A DNA stretch of 64,000 bases from Rathayibacter sp. SD072 (GCF_017355185.1 NZ_JADILJ010000011.1:1-64000); one strand, 5' to 3'. Shown: positions 16,211-24,791, counted from the stretch's first letter. The notes: generated by a model not told the origin, from the sequence alone. Program-made: numbers and translations.

Positions 16211-17047
16211 TCAGCGGCGCAGCTCGAGGGTGCAGCACTTCACGCCGCCGCCGCCGAGCAGCAGCTCGGACAGGTCGACGCCGATCGGCTCGTAGCCGCG
16301 TTCGCGCAGCTGGCGCTCGAAGCCGACGGCGCGCGAGGCGATGACGACGTGCAGTCCGTCCGAGAAGGAGTTGAGCCCGAGGACGGAGGCGTCCTCCTCC
16401 GACACGAGGATCGCGTCGGGGTAGAGCTCCTGCAGCACGCGGTTGCCCTCGTCGCTGAACGCGCTGGGCAGGTAGGCGATGTTCTCGTCGTCGAGCACGG
16501 CGATCGCGGTGTCGAGGTGGTAGAACGACGGATTCACGAGCTCGAGGGTCACGACCTCGCGGCCGAAGACGCGGGCGACCTCGGCGTGCGAGTCGGAGGC
16601 GGAGCGGAAGCCGGTGCCGGCGAGGATGCGCTCGCCGACGAGGAGGAAGTCGCCCTCGCCCTCGTTGACCTCCTCGGGGACGCGCACGTCGAAGCCGGCG
16701 CCGCGGAACCAGTCCATGTACGCCGGACCCTCGGGCTGCCGCTCCGGGTAGGTGAAGGACGCGCCGTAGGCGATGCCGTCGATGACGAAGCCGCCGTTCG
16801 CGGCGTAGACCATGTCGGGCAGGCCCGGCTCGGGGTCGATCAGCTGCACGTCGAAGCCGAGGCCGACGTAGGTGTCGTAGAGGGTCTGCCACTGGCGCAC
16901 GGCCAGCGCGGTGTCGGTCGGGACCTGCGGATCCATCCACGGGTTGATCCGGTACACGACGGTGAAGTGCTCGGGTCGGCACATCAGGATCGTCTTGGCG
17001 ACGGGGGTGCGGGTCGGGGCGGCGGAAAGCACAGCGGTGTCGGTCAT
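16211..17047 (-). CDS. ddaH: Dimethylargininase / arginine-deiminase-superfamily hydrolase
   Basis: A 278-residue guanidino-group hydrolase. The pentein fold is indicated by MCRPEHFTVVYRINPWMDP at the start, AANGGFVIDG, NEGEGDFLLVG (acidic catalytic residue E131), the catalytic histidine H233 in DGLHVV and the nucleophile cysteine in GGVKCCTLELRR at the very end. The length and C-terminal Cys fit dimethylarginine dimethylaminohydrolase, which yields citrulline and dimethylamine. Some relatives act on arginine directly, so the substrate is open. It is first gene of an operon with rocD. The start at 17047 (MTDTAVL) follows the ribosome site GCAGGAGGAC. Confidence 0.85.
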   Translation of the reverse strand: MTDTAVLSAAPTRTPVAKTILMCRPEHFTVVYRINPWMDPQVPTDTALAVRQWQTLYDTYVGLGFDVQLIDPEPGLPDMVYAANGGFVIDGIAYGASFTYPERQPEGPAYMDWFRGAGFDVRVPEEVNEGEGDFLLVGERILAGTGFRSASDSHAEVARVFGREVVTLELVNPSFYHLDTAIAVLDDENIAYLPSAFSDEGNRVLQELYPDAILVSEEDASVLGLNSFSDGLHVVIASRAVGFERQLRERGYEPIGVDLSELLLGGGGVKCCTLELRR

Positions 17048-17350
17048 TCGAGTCCTCCTGCGAAAGGCTGCGGATGAGCGGACCGGGTCCAGTGGCGCCG
17101 GACCCCGCGGAGGATCATCACGGGGTGGCGCACGCTCGCGCCCAGTCTTGCACGCGCGGATCGTGCGATTCCCACCGCTCGGCGCAGGGATCCGCTGAGA
17201 ACTCGTTCCTTGACGCTCGATCCGTGCGGAGCGCGGGTCGGCGGCGTCTCCTCCGGCCCTCCTCCGCCGACGTCCGCGCCCGACGTCGTACCCACCGTTC
17301 GGGGGAACCCGCGCGACCCCCGCCCCCGTGAGCCCTCCTCGGCCCGCAGC
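17048..17350. other. Gene-free divergent region between ddaH and the first cell-wall-binding gene
   Basis: About 300 bp carrying the ddaH ribosome site and presumably its promoter. I find no confident -35/-10 pair, repeat or small ORF with a good ribosome site in it. The gene-free stretch continues into the conserved leader that begins at 17351. Confidence 0.5.
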
Positions 17351-17408
17351 TAGCATGCAGACACCGTGTCCGCCGCGGCCCGCCGCGAATCCTCTCGAAA
17401 GATCTGCC
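17351..17408 (+). promoter_or_regulatory. Promoter and conserved 5' leader of the first cell-wall-binding-repeat gene
   Basis: TAGCAT (17351-17356) is a good -10 box. It is followed by GTGTCCGCCGCGGCCCGCCG and then CGAAAGAT, whose GAAAG serves as ribosome site 7-8 nt before the GTG at 17409. The same order and much of the sequence recur before the paralogous gene at 19402, so the leader is conserved beyond what a plain ribosome site needs. A GTG at 17366 opens an out-of-frame reading beginning MSAAARRES. Confidence 0.6.
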
Positions 17409-19181
17409 GTGCCCACACGCCGCCGTCGCGCGCCGCGCCTCGTCCCCCTCAGCTCCGTCGGTCTCGCCGCCGTGCTGCTCGCCGGTCTCGCCACCGGCCC
17501 TGCAGCGAGCGCCGCTCCGCTCCCTCCGCTGGGATCGGCGACGTCCACCGAGACCGCTCCGTCACCGGCCCCCGCGCCCCCCGCCGCCTCCGCGGACCCC
17601 GTCGCCGCGGCCGCCGAGGGCGAAATCGTGGTGACGGGCACCCTCGCGCTCTCGGGCGTCGACGAGGCGCATCCGGCCCCGGAAGGCGACGCGTACACCG
17701 TGCGCGTCACGAACGAGGACCTCGAGACCGTCAGCGAGACGGCCACCGGAGCCACCTTCAGCGTGCCCCTTCCCGCCGGCGGCCCGTACCACCTGCAGGC
17801 GTCGGTGACCGGCAGCACGACCTGGTACCCCACCTGGTACGGCGACACCCCGAGCCCCGAGGACGCCGACCCGATCAGCGCCAGCGCCGAGATCGTCGTC
17901 ACCCTTCCGCGCACCGCCTCCGTCGCGGGGACGGTCAGCACCCCCGACAGCAGCTACCTCGAGGGCGTCGCCGACTACACGGTCCAGGCCTGGTGGATCG
18001 ACCCGGCGAGCAGTGAGCGGCCCCGCCTCCTCGGCGAGACGGCGACCTCGGGCGCCGCGCTCAGCACCTCGGACTGGTCGTTCAGCGGCGCCGCGGCACT
18101 GCCGGTCGGCTCGTACAAGTTCCGCGTCACGCAGCCCGGCTACCCGGACTTCGACGACCAGTACTACTTCGACAGGTCGAGGCTCAAGGACGCGCGGGTC
18201 GTCCCGCTGACGACCGCTGGTCGCACCGGCATCGACTTCACCATGGACAACTTCGGGTCCGCCACCGACCGCATCGCGGGCGACGACCGGTACGGCACCT
18301 CGGCGAAGACCACGCAGCTGGGCTTCCCGGGGACGGTCCCGGTGCTCTACGTCGCGAGCGGCGCGAACTGGCCGGACGCCCTCACCGCCGGTCCGGCGGC
18401 CTCGTTCCGGGGCGGAGCGCTGCTGCTCACCGATCCGGGGCAGCTGTTCCCCGTCACTGCCGCCGAGATCCAGCGACTGCAGCCCGAGAAGATCATCGTG
18501 GTGGGCCTCACCCCCTCCGTCAGCGAGGACGTGTTCCGCGCGATCGACGCGCTGTCGCCGACCGACGAAGTTCAGCGCATCGGCGGACTGGACCGCTACG
18601 AGACCAGCCGCATGATCGTCGAGGACGCGTTCCCCGCCGGCGAGTACAGCGAGGTCTTCCTGCCCACCGGGCTGAACTTCCCCGACGCGCTCTCCGTCGC
18701 GCCGATCGCCGGACGCAAGGGCCAGCCGGTCATCCTCGTGAACGGGGCCCAGAGCGCCCTCGACGCGCCGACCCGCGCGGCGATCGACCGTCTGGACGCA
18801 GGCCTGGGCCAGCTGGTCGGCGGCACCCCCTCGATCTCGGCGGGCATCGAGGCCGATCTCGCCGCCTCCGGCCTCGTCGGCGACGTCGACCGGATCGCCG
18901 GTGCGAGCCGTGATGCCACGAGCCACCTCCTCAACGCCGCGTACCCGCCGTTCGAGCTCCAGGACCGCGCGTTCCTCGCCCGGGCGGACTCGTTCGCCGA
19001 CGCGCTCTCGGTCGGCCCGACGGCCGCCGCCCTGGGTGCTCCGCTCTACCTCGGCTACCGGGACTGCGTCCCGTACGACACCCGCGTCGAGCTGCAGGCG
19101 CACGAGCTCGACTACGTGACGCTGCTCGGCGGTCTGCCGACGTTCCAGGCGTCGGTCGGCTCGCTCACGACCTGCCGCTAG
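17409..19181 (+). CDS. Secreted protein with three cell-wall-binding repeats (CWB2), long form
   Basis: A 590-residue exported protein. Residues 1-36 are a signal peptide (basic start PTRRRRAPRL, hydrophobic core, ASA cleavage). Residues 40-290 are a Pro/Ala linker and beta-rich domains of FnIII or carboxypeptidase-regulatory type (GEIVVTGTLALSG; TASVAGTVSTPDSS). Residues 300-590 hold three CWB2 units, each with RIAGDDRYGTSAK-type, PVLYVASGANWPDALTAGPAA-type and GALLLTDP-type segments. CWB2 domains attach proteins non-covalently to secondary cell wall polymers. The GTG start is fixed by the GAAAG site and the signal peptide. Confidence 0.88.
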   Translation: MPTRRRRAPRLVPLSSVGLAAVLLAGLATGPAASAAPLPPLGSATSTETAPSPAPAPPAASADPVAAAAEGEIVVTGTLALSGVDEAHPAPEGDAYTVRVTNEDLETVSETATGATFSVPLPAGGPYHLQASVTGSTTWYPTWYGDTPSPEDADPISASAEIVVTLPRTASVAGTVSTPDSSYLEGVADYTVQAWWIDPASSERPRLLGETATSGAALSTSDWSFSGAAALPVGSYKFRVTQPGYPDFDDQYYFDRSRLKDARVVPLTTAGRTGIDFTMDNFGSATDRIAGDDRYGTSAKTTQLGFPGTVPVLYVASGANWPDALTAGPAASFRGGALLLTDPGQLFPVTAAEIQRLQPEKIIVVGLTPSVSEDVFRAIDALSPTDEVQRIGGLDRYETSRMIVEDAFPAGEYSEVFLPTGLNFPDALSVAPIAGRKGQPVILVNGAQSALDAPTRAAIDRLDAGLGQLVGGTPSISAGIEADLAASGLVGDVDRIAGASRDATSHLLNAAYPPFELQDRAFLARADSFADALSVGPTAAALGAPLYLGYRDCVPYDTRVELQAHELDYVTLLGGLPTFQASVGSLTTCR

Positions 19182-19195
19182 GCCGGTTCCGGCGC

Positions 19196-19227
19196 CCCGT
19201 CGCTCCGCGCTCCTGCGGAGCGACGGG
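19196..19227. terminator. Perfect 13-bp hairpin after the first CWB2 gene
   Basis: CCCGTCGCTCCGC (19196-19208) pairs perfectly with 19215-19227 over a 6-nt loop, 15 bp after the stop codon. It is a strong terminator candidate. A second smaller hairpin, GGGGGC-GTC-GCCCCC, lies at 19318-19332 just upstream of the next promoter. Confidence 0.75.
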
Positions 19228-19344
19228 CGTCCGCGCCCCTCGTGTGACCGCCCCGGTGACGATCCTCGACCGCGACCACGGGATTCCACTCGACCGCCGT
19301 CGATCCGCCCCCTGACAGGGGGCGTCGCCCCCGCACCGCCCCGT

Positions 19345-19401
19345 TAGATTCAGAAGACCTCGTGTCCGCCGCGGTCCGCCGCGACCATCCGAAAGACTCC
19401 C
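19345..19401 (+). promoter_or_regulatory. Promoter and conserved 5' leader of the second cell-wall-binding-repeat gene
   Basis: TAGATT (19345-19350) acts as -10. GTGTCCGCCGCGGTCCGCCG then repeats the leader of the upstream paralogue almost base for base, followed by CCGAAAGA as ribosome site before the GTG at 19402. The GTG inside the leader (19362) again opens an out-of-frame reading, MSAAVRRDH. Confidence 0.6.
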
Positions 19402-20760
19402 GTGACTCCTCGCCGCCGTCGGCCCTCCGCGCGTCTGCTCGCGCTCACCCTCTCCACCGTCGGCGCCGTCGCGCTGGCCGGACTCGTCGCCTCGCCCGCA
19501 TCGGCCGCCGACTCGCCGGTGCGCGGATCGATCACCTCCCCCGCCTCGGTCCCCGGCTCGCACACGTACACCGTGCAGGCGTGGCCCGTGGGGGCCGACC
19601 TCGCGACGGCGGAGCCGGTCGCCCGGACGGTCACGACCATCGCGAGCGGGAAGACGGGCGAGTACGCCCTGCCCGCCCTCCCCGACGGCTCCTACATCGT
19701 CCGCGTCCTCGAGACCCCCCTGCAGAACGGCGTGCCGACCGTGGGCGACTCGTTCTGGGAGGACACCGACTGGGTCGGCGCCTCGACCGTGGTCGAGGTG
19801 GCGGGAGCGGCCGTCACGGGCATCCACTTCACGCCGGATCCGTTCTTCTTCACCACCTCCCGCGTCGAGGGCAGCGACCGCTACGGCACGTCGGCCGCCT
19901 CGACGAGGGACTACGCGCCCGGCGTCCCCGTGCTCTACATCGCCAGCGGCGCAGGATGGGCGGACGCCCTCAGCGCCGCCCCCGCCGCCTCGGCCCAGGA
20001 CGGCGCGCTCCTGCTCACCGACCCCTCCACGCTCTTCGCCAGCACCAGCGCCGAGATCACGCGGCTCGCTCCGAAGGAGACCGTGGTCGTCGGCAGCGAC
20101 GCCACCGTGTCGGAGGCGGTCTTCCAGCAGATCGACGCCCTGGTCACGGGACCGATCACGCGCATCGGCGGCTCGGACCGCTACGACACGTCCCGCCTGA
20201 TCGTGGCGGACGCCTTCGAGGACGACTCCGCGGAGGACGTCTTCCTGGCCACCGGGAACGACTTCCCCGACGCCCTCTCGGTCGCGCCCGTCGCGGGTCG
20301 CGACAAGCAGGCGGTCCTGCTCGTCAACGGCGCGGACACCGGCATCGACGCCGCCACCCGGTCCGCTCTCACCCGCCTCGGCCCCGACCGCGCGGTGATC
20401 CTGGGCCGGACCGCCTCCGTCTCCGCGGGCATCGAGGCCGATGTGTCCGCTCTCGTCGGCGGCGAGCTCACCCGCATCGGCGGCGCGAGCCGGTACGAGA
20501 CGAGCCGCCTGATCAACGAGGCGTTCCCGGCGGAGGGGCTCACCTACACGACCTACCTCGCCTCCGGTGAGGGCGCCGCGGACGCGCTGTCCGGAGCGGC
20601 GGTCGCCGCGTCGCAGGGAGCACCCCTCTCGCTCGCCCGCCCCGACTGCGTGCCGGTCGAGACGACCGACTCCCTCAAGCGCCAGCACCTCGACACGGCG
20701 GTCGTGCTGGGCAGCGACAAGACCCTCTCGCTGAATGCGGTCCGCTTCCGAGCCTGCTGA
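19402..20760 (+). CDS. Secreted protein with three cell-wall-binding repeats (CWB2), short form
   Basis: A 452-residue paralogue of the preceding gene. Residues 1-35 form the signal peptide (TPRRRRPSARLLALTLS, hydrophobic core, ASA). A single beta domain (about 37-140, VRGSITSPASVPGSHTYTVQ) precedes three CWB2 units (about 150-452: RVEGSDRYGTSAAS, RIGGSDRYDTSRLIVADAF, RIGGASRYETSRLINEAF). It ends in the same type of terminal unit with a DCVP motif. The tandem arrangement and shared leader indicate gene duplication with later domain loss or gain. It is probably located in the cell envelope; ligand and role are unknown. Confidence 0.88.
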   Translation: MTPRRRRPSARLLALTLSTVGAVALAGLVASPASAADSPVRGSITSPASVPGSHTYTVQAWPVGADLATAEPVARTVTTIASGKTGEYALPALPDGSYIVRVLETPLQNGVPTVGDSFWEDTDWVGASTVVEVAGAAVTGIHFTPDPFFFTTSRVEGSDRYGTSAASTRDYAPGVPVLYIASGAGWADALSAAPAASAQDGALLLTDPSTLFASTSAEITRLAPKETVVVGSDATVSEAVFQQIDALVTGPITRIGGSDRYDTSRLIVADAFEDDSAEDVFLATGNDFPDALSVAPVAGRDKQAVLLVNGADTGIDAATRSALTRLGPDRAVILGRTASVSAGIEADVSALVGGELTRIGGASRYETSRLINEAFPAEGLTYTTYLASGEGAADALSGAAVAASQGAPLSLARPDCVPVETTDSLKRQHLDTAVVLGSDKTLSLNAVRFRAC

Positions 20761-20777
20761 GAGACCGACCGACGGCT

Positions 20778-20816
20778 GCGGCCCGCGGATCGCGTGACGG
20801 CGCGACCGCGGGCCGC
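20778..20816. terminator. Perfect 11-bp hairpin after the second CWB2 gene
   Basis: GCGGCCCGCGG (20778-20788) pairs with 20806-20816 over a 17-nt loop, 18 bp after the stop. The TACTGT immediately after it (20817-20822) may be the -10 of the fructokinase gene, so terminator and promoter abut. Confidence 0.65.
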
Positions 20817-20860
20817 TACTGTCGGAGTGCCAACGTAGGACATTCACTCCGGAGACCCCC

Positions 20861-21772
20861 ATGAGCACTGCCACCGCACGCCCCCTCCTCGTCGGGATCG
20901 AGACCGGAGGCACCAAGGTCGTCGCCGCCGTCGCCGCCCTCGACGAACCGGAGCGGCTGCTCGCGACGACCACGCTGCCCACCCGCGGCCCCGTCGAGAC
21001 CCTCGCCGACATCGCGGCGTTCGTCCGCGGTCACGGCGTCGACGGCTCCGTCTCGGCGATCGGAGTCGCCTCGTTCGGGCCGCTCGACGTCGATCCCGGC
21101 TCGCCCTCCTACGGCCACCTCACCTCGACGCCGAAGATCGGCTGGGAGGGCGTCGACGTCCTCGGTCCGCTGGGCGAGGCCGCGCCCGGTGCCCGCACCG
21201 CTCTGGTCACCGACGTCAACGGCGCCGCCCTCGGTGAGGCGCGCTGGGGCGCCGCCGCCGGGGAGCCCGACTTCGTCTACGTCACCGTCGGCACCGGAGT
21301 GGGCGGCGGCCTGCTCGCTGGCGGCCGCCTCCTCGCCGGCAGCGGCTGGCCAGAGATCGCGCACCTCCTCCCCCGCCGCCACCCCGAGGACGCCTTCGCC
21401 GGCACCTGCCCGTTCCACGGCGACTGCCTCGAGGGCCTCGTCGCCGGGCCCGCGATCTCGGCGCGCTGGGGCGTCGACGGCTCGAGTCTGGGGGCCGAGG
21501 ACGCCGCGGCGAACCTCCGCTTCAGCTCGTACTACCTCGCCCAGCTCGTCACGACGCTCGCCTACGTCGCCGGAGTGCGCCTGGCGATCCTCGGCGGCGG
21601 GGTGTCGAAGACGCCCGGACTGCTCGAGGCGGTCGAGACCGAGGTGCAGCGGCTGATGGGCGCACCGGGAGCGACGGGCACGTCGGCGGGGCGCATCCGC
21701 ATCGTGCGTCCGGGGCTGGGCGACGAGTCGGGCGTGCGCGGCGCGCTGTCGCTCGCGCAGTCCCTGGTCTGA
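20861..21772 (+). CDS. ROK-family fructokinase
   Basis: A 303-residue sugar kinase. The phosphate-binding motif GIETGGTKVVAAV is at the N-terminus, followed by ASFGPLDVDP, TDVNGAALGEARWG and TVGTGVGGGLL. The zinc site HLLPRRHPEDAFAGTCPFHG with a following CLEG matches the His-Cys-His-Cys pattern of the fructokinase (ScrK/YdhR-like) branch. It phosphorylates fructose, perhaps mannose, with ATP. CCGGAG is the ribosome site. There is no sugar transporter beside it, so it may serve general hexose metabolism. Confidence 0.9.
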   Translation: MSTATARPLLVGIETGGTKVVAAVAALDEPERLLATTTLPTRGPVETLADIAAFVRGHGVDGSVSAIGVASFGPLDVDPGSPSYGHLTSTPKIGWEGVDVLGPLGEAAPGARTALVTDVNGAALGEARWGAAAGEPDFVYVTVGTGVGGGLLAGGRLLAGSGWPEIAHLLPRRHPEDAFAGTCPFHGDCLEGLVAGPAISARWGVDGSSLGAEDAAANLRFSSYYLAQLVTTLAYVAGVRLAILGGGVSKTPGLLEAVETEVQRLMGAPGATGTSAGRIRIVRPGLGDESGVRGALSLAQSLV

Positions 21773-21781
21773 GGAGGGCGG

Positions 21782-22183
21782 TCAGCCGAGCAGCTCGGCG
21801 ACCAGGCGCTCGACGCGACCGCGGATGTCGTCGCGGATGGGACGCACCTGCTCGAGCGGCAGGCCGGCCGGATCGGCGAGCTCCCAGTCCTCGTAGCGCT
21901 TGCCGGGGAAGATCGGGCAGACGTCGCCGCAGCCCATGGTGATCACGACGTCCGACTCGCGCACCTGCTCGGTCGTCATCTGCTGGGGCACCTCCTGCGA
22001 GATGTCGATGCCCTCCTCCGCCATCGCGGCGACCGCGACGGGGTTGATGCTCGCACCCGGCTCCGAGCCGCCGGAGCGGACCTGGACCCGGCCGCCGGAC
22101 AGGCTCGTCAGATAGCCGGCGGCCATCTGCGAGCGGCCGGCGTTGTGGATGCAGACGAACAGGACGGCGGGGGCGTCGCTCAT
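21782..22183 (-). CDS. arsC: Arsenate reductase, low-molecular-weight-phosphatase fold
   Basis: A 133-residue protein reducing arsenate to arsenite. The P-loop CIHNAGRSQM supplies the nucleophile C11. Cysteines C85 and C89 in MGCGDVCP form the relay typical of thioredoxin-coupled ArsC, and DWELADPAG holds the general acid. In actinobacteria the reductant may instead be mycothiol/mycoredoxin. The ATG at 22183 follows AGAGGAG. No arsR or arsenite efflux gene is adjacent. It converges on the fructokinase gene with only 9 bp between. Confidence 0.92.
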   Translation of the reverse strand: MSDAPAVLFVCIHNAGRSQMAAGYLTSLSGGRVQVRSGGSEPGASINPVAVAAMAEEGIDISQEVPQQMTTEQVRESDVVITMGCGDVCPIFPGKRYEDWELADPAGLPLEQVRPIRDDIRGRVERLVAELLG

Positions 22184-22279
22184 GGGGGGCTCCTCTGAGT
22201 GGGGATGGGGATCGGCCTGACGAGTATGACGGCGGACGGTGAACACGGGGAGACCTGCGGCGGCGCTACCCTCCTGTCC

Positions 22280-22765
22280 ATGACTGGACACGAGAGCCGA
22301 CCGCAGCCGGGAGCGGGCCGCGACGAGACGCCGGAGGAGCGCTCCGATCGCAACTGGAACGAGATCCTGCAGGAGCTGCGCGTCGTGCAGACCGGCACGC
22401 AGATCCTCGGCGGCTTCCTGCTCACCCTCTGCTTCCAGCAGCGCTTCACCGAGCTCGCCGCCCCGGACGTCGCGCTCTACCTGGTGCTCGTGTTCCTCGC
22501 CGCGTCGGTGACCGTGCTGGCGCTGGCCCCGGTCACCGTGCACCGCCTGCTGTTCGCGCGCGGACGCAAGGCGGAGCTGGTGCGCTTCGGCAACCGCATC
22601 GTCCTGACCTGCCTCGCTGCCGGCTCCCTCCTCTTCGTGGGAGTCGTGACGTTCGTGTTCGACTTCGTCCTCACCCAGGCGGCGGGGCTCGTGGCGGGCG
22701 GCGCGGTCCTGCTGATCATCGCGCTGGTGTGGGTGACAGCGCCCGTGATCCTGCGGCGGAGCTGA
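22280..22765 (+). CDS. DUF6328-type four-helix membrane protein
   Basis: A 161-residue integral membrane protein. A charged cytoplasmic N-terminus (DETPEERSDRNWNEILQELR) precedes four hydrophobic helices at about residues 42-57, 65-90, 103-130 and 134-157. The segment NWNEILQELRVVQTGTQILGGFLLTLCFQQRF is characteristic of DUF6328 proteins, common in actinobacteria and of unknown role. TACCCT lies seven nt before the ATG with no ribosome site, which favours a leaderless mRNA and this start over the upstream in-frame ATG. It is divergent from arsC by 96 bp. Confidence 0.8.
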   Translation: MTGHESRPQPGAGRDETPEERSDRNWNEILQELRVVQTGTQILGGFLLTLCFQQRFTELAAPDVALYLVLVFLAASVTVLALAPVTVHRLLFARGRKAELVRFGNRIVLTCLAAGSLLFVGVVTFVFDFVLTQAAGLVAGGAVLLIIALVWVTAPVILRRS

Positions 22766-22911
22766 GGGCGCACGGCGCTCCTGCGCCCGACGCGGTCGCG
22801 CGAGGATGCCAGGCGGGAGCGGACGGAGTCAACCGGCTGCAGGCCTCGCGCGGAGCTCCCTAGCGTGGTGACGTCGGCGCATCCCGCGCCGCGCGCGAGA
22901 GGAGATCGGGC

Positions 22912-23103
22912 ATGAGCGGCATCGACGGACCCCAGGACAACCCGCAGAACCACGACACGGTGAGCGACGCCGGAGTGGACAAGCCCTCGCAGGCCGAGGG
23001 CGACGACGCGCAGGTCGGCGGCGCCGAGAGCACCGCCGAGGACGTCACGACCGCGGTCGACGACGACGACCTCGACGCGGGCGTCAGCGAGCCGACGGAC
23101 TGA
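22912..23103 (+). CDS. Small acidic hypothetical protein
   Basis: A 63-residue, strongly acidic, probably disordered protein with no cysteine and no membrane segment. The ribosome site GAGAGGAG lies eight nt before the ATG, and TAGCGT at 22861-22866 could be the -10. It ends two bases before the P450 start, so the two genes are likely co-translated. I do not recognise a family; similar short acidic proteins are common in Microbacteriaceae. Confidence 0.65.
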   Translation: MSGIDGPQDNPQNHDTVSDAGVDKPSQAEGDDAQVGGAESTAEDVTTAVDDDDLDAGVSEPTD

Positions 23104-23105
23104 GC

Positions 23106-24338
23106 GTGATCCCCGCGCTGAGCGCCCTGGACAGCACCGCGGCGGTCCTCTCGGACGGCTACCTGTTCGGGACGAGGCGCTTCGCGCAGGTCGAGGGCGA
23201 CGCCTTCCGCACCCGGATCCTCGGGCGGCCCGTCGTGGTCGCCCGGGGGATCGAGGCGGCGCGCTTCTTCTACGAGGGGGGTCGCTTCGACCGGGCGGGC
23301 GCCCTGCCCGGCTCGGTGCTGCACCTTCTGCAGGACGAGGGCAGCGTGCAGACCCTCGAGGACGAGCGGCACCGGCGCCGCAAGAAGCTCTTCCTCTCGC
23401 TGATCGAGGCGCCGGAGGAGCGCTCGCGGCTCGTCGACGCCTTCGCGGTCGAGTGGCAGCGGGCCGCCGCGCGCTTCGCGGGCGCTCCGGTGCCGCTGCA
23501 GGACATGGCGGCCGAGGTGCTCGGACGCGCAGTCCTCGTGTGGGCCGGCGTCGCGCTCCCGGATCGGGAGGCGCAGCAGCGGTCGGACGAGCTGCGCAGC
23601 ATGGTCGACAACGCGGGCCGCTTCGGACCGCCGAACTGGGCGGCTCGGCTGCGGCGCCGGCGCACCGAGAGCTGGGCGCGCGGCCTGCTCGAGGCGAGCC
23701 GGGCGGCGGGACTGCCGCCCGAGGACGGCGCGGCGTCGATCGTCGACCGGATCGCGCACGCCGAGGAGGACGGCGCTCCGCTGCCGATCGAGGTCGCCGC
23801 CGTGGAGCTGCTCAACCTCCTGCGACCGACGGTCGCGGTCGGGCGCTTCATCGTCTTCGCCGCGCTGGCGCTGCACGAGCACCCCGAGTGGCGGGAGCGT
23901 CTCGTGCACCCGGAGGAGCGCGCGGCCTTCGCGAACGAGGTGCGCCGGTTCCACCCCTTCTTCCCGATGGTCGGCGGACGGGCCCGCGGCGGTCTGGAGT
24001 TCCAGGGCGAGACCCTGCCCGACCGGCAGTGGTTCCTGCTCGACCTGTACGCGACCGACCACGCGACCGCGCACTGGGACGCGCCGGAGACCTTCGATCC
24101 CGAGCGCTTCCTCGCCCCCGTCGACCGCAACGGCTTCATCGCGCAGGGCGGCGGCCACTACGGCGACGGCCACCGCTGCCCCGGCGAGCCCGCGACCGTC
24201 GACCTGCTGGCCGAGGCGCTGGAACTGCTCGCGACCGGGCACCCGTACGACGTGATGCCCGGGCAGGACTTCTCGATCAGCCTCCGCTCGTTCCCGACGG
24301 AGCCGGCGGACGGCTTCGTGGTGACGTTCCGGGCCTGA
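23106..24338 (+). CDS. CYP152-family cytochrome P450 (fatty-acid peroxygenase)
   Basis: A 410-residue P450 of the peroxygenase type (compare Bacillus P450-BS-beta, about 417 residues). The heme thiolate is C358 in GGGHYGDGHRCPGEPAT. The I-helix lacks the usual acid-alcohol pair and instead has R240-P241 (NLLRPTVAVGRF), the hallmark arrangement that lets a fatty-acid carboxylate drive H2O2-dependent hydroxylation. RRFHPFFPMVGG provides the K'-helix region. It needs no redox partner, and none is nearby. The GTG start is two bases after the upstream acidic ORF. Products would be alpha- or beta-hydroxy fatty acids or terminal alkenes. Confidence 0.92.
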   Translation: MIPALSALDSTAAVLSDGYLFGTRRFAQVEGDAFRTRILGRPVVVARGIEAARFFYEGGRFDRAGALPGSVLHLLQDEGSVQTLEDERHRRRKKLFLSLIEAPEERSRLVDAFAVEWQRAAARFAGAPVPLQDMAAEVLGRAVLVWAGVALPDREAQQRSDELRSMVDNAGRFGPPNWAARLRRRRTESWARGLLEASRAAGLPPEDGAASIVDRIAHAEEDGAPLPIEVAAVELLNLLRPTVAVGRFIVFAALALHEHPEWRERLVHPEERAAFANEVRRFHPFFPMVGGRARGGLEFQGETLPDRQWFLLDLYATDHATAHWDAPETFDPERFLAPVDRNGFIAQGGGHYGDGHRCPGEPATVDLLAEALELLATGHPYDVMPGQDFSISLRSFPTEPADGFVVTFRA

Positions 24339-24440
24339 CGTCCTCCCCAGGGGCGCGGGACGGAGCGTCTCCACCGATCGCGTCACTCCGGATCCGCGCC
24401 GGCCAGCGCCGGGGCATCCTCGCGGCATGCAGGTGTCGAG

Positions 24441-24791
24441 TCAGTCCCCGTCGTCGAGAGCTTCCAGGTCGCGGAGCGCGTCCCGGGCGCGCGAGAGCCG
24501 CGCCTCCTCGGGCTCGTCCCACCAGGCGGGGCCCCGCTCCCCGAGCCCGTGCTTGGCGAGCCCGGTGCGGGTGCGGGCGGCGGCCACCGCGTCCTCGTCC
24601 CCGGCGCGCTTCGCCGACCGGGTGCCCGATCGGCCTCGGCCGAGGTGGGAGGTCAGGGCGGCGACGAGCTCCTCGGGGAGGATCGGATCGGTGCGGCGCC
24701 AGCGGCGGCCGTTCACGACGAGCCAGCGCTCCGCGTCCTGTCGGGCGGTGTCCTGCTCGGCGTCGTGCTCGTCGTCGTGCTCGTCAGCCAC
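24441..24791 (-). CDS. Conserved hypothetical actinobacterial protein
   Basis: A 116-residue soluble protein. An acidic lead (DEHDDEHDAEQDTARQD) is followed by WLVVNGRRWRRTDPILPEELVAALTSHLGRGRS and a helical arm with a KHGLGERGPAWWDE motif. The WRRTDP...LPE pattern is found in small actinobacterial proteins often labelled biopolymer-transport-related without evidence. Its start overlaps the stop of the upstream gene by eight bases, so the two are coupled. Function unknown. Confidence 0.75.
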   Translation of the reverse strand: MADEHDDEHDAEQDTARQDAERWLVVNGRRWRRTDPILPEELVAALTSHLGRGRSGTRSAKRAGDEDAVAAARTRTGLAKHGLGERGPAWWDEPEEARLSRARDALRDLEALDDGD

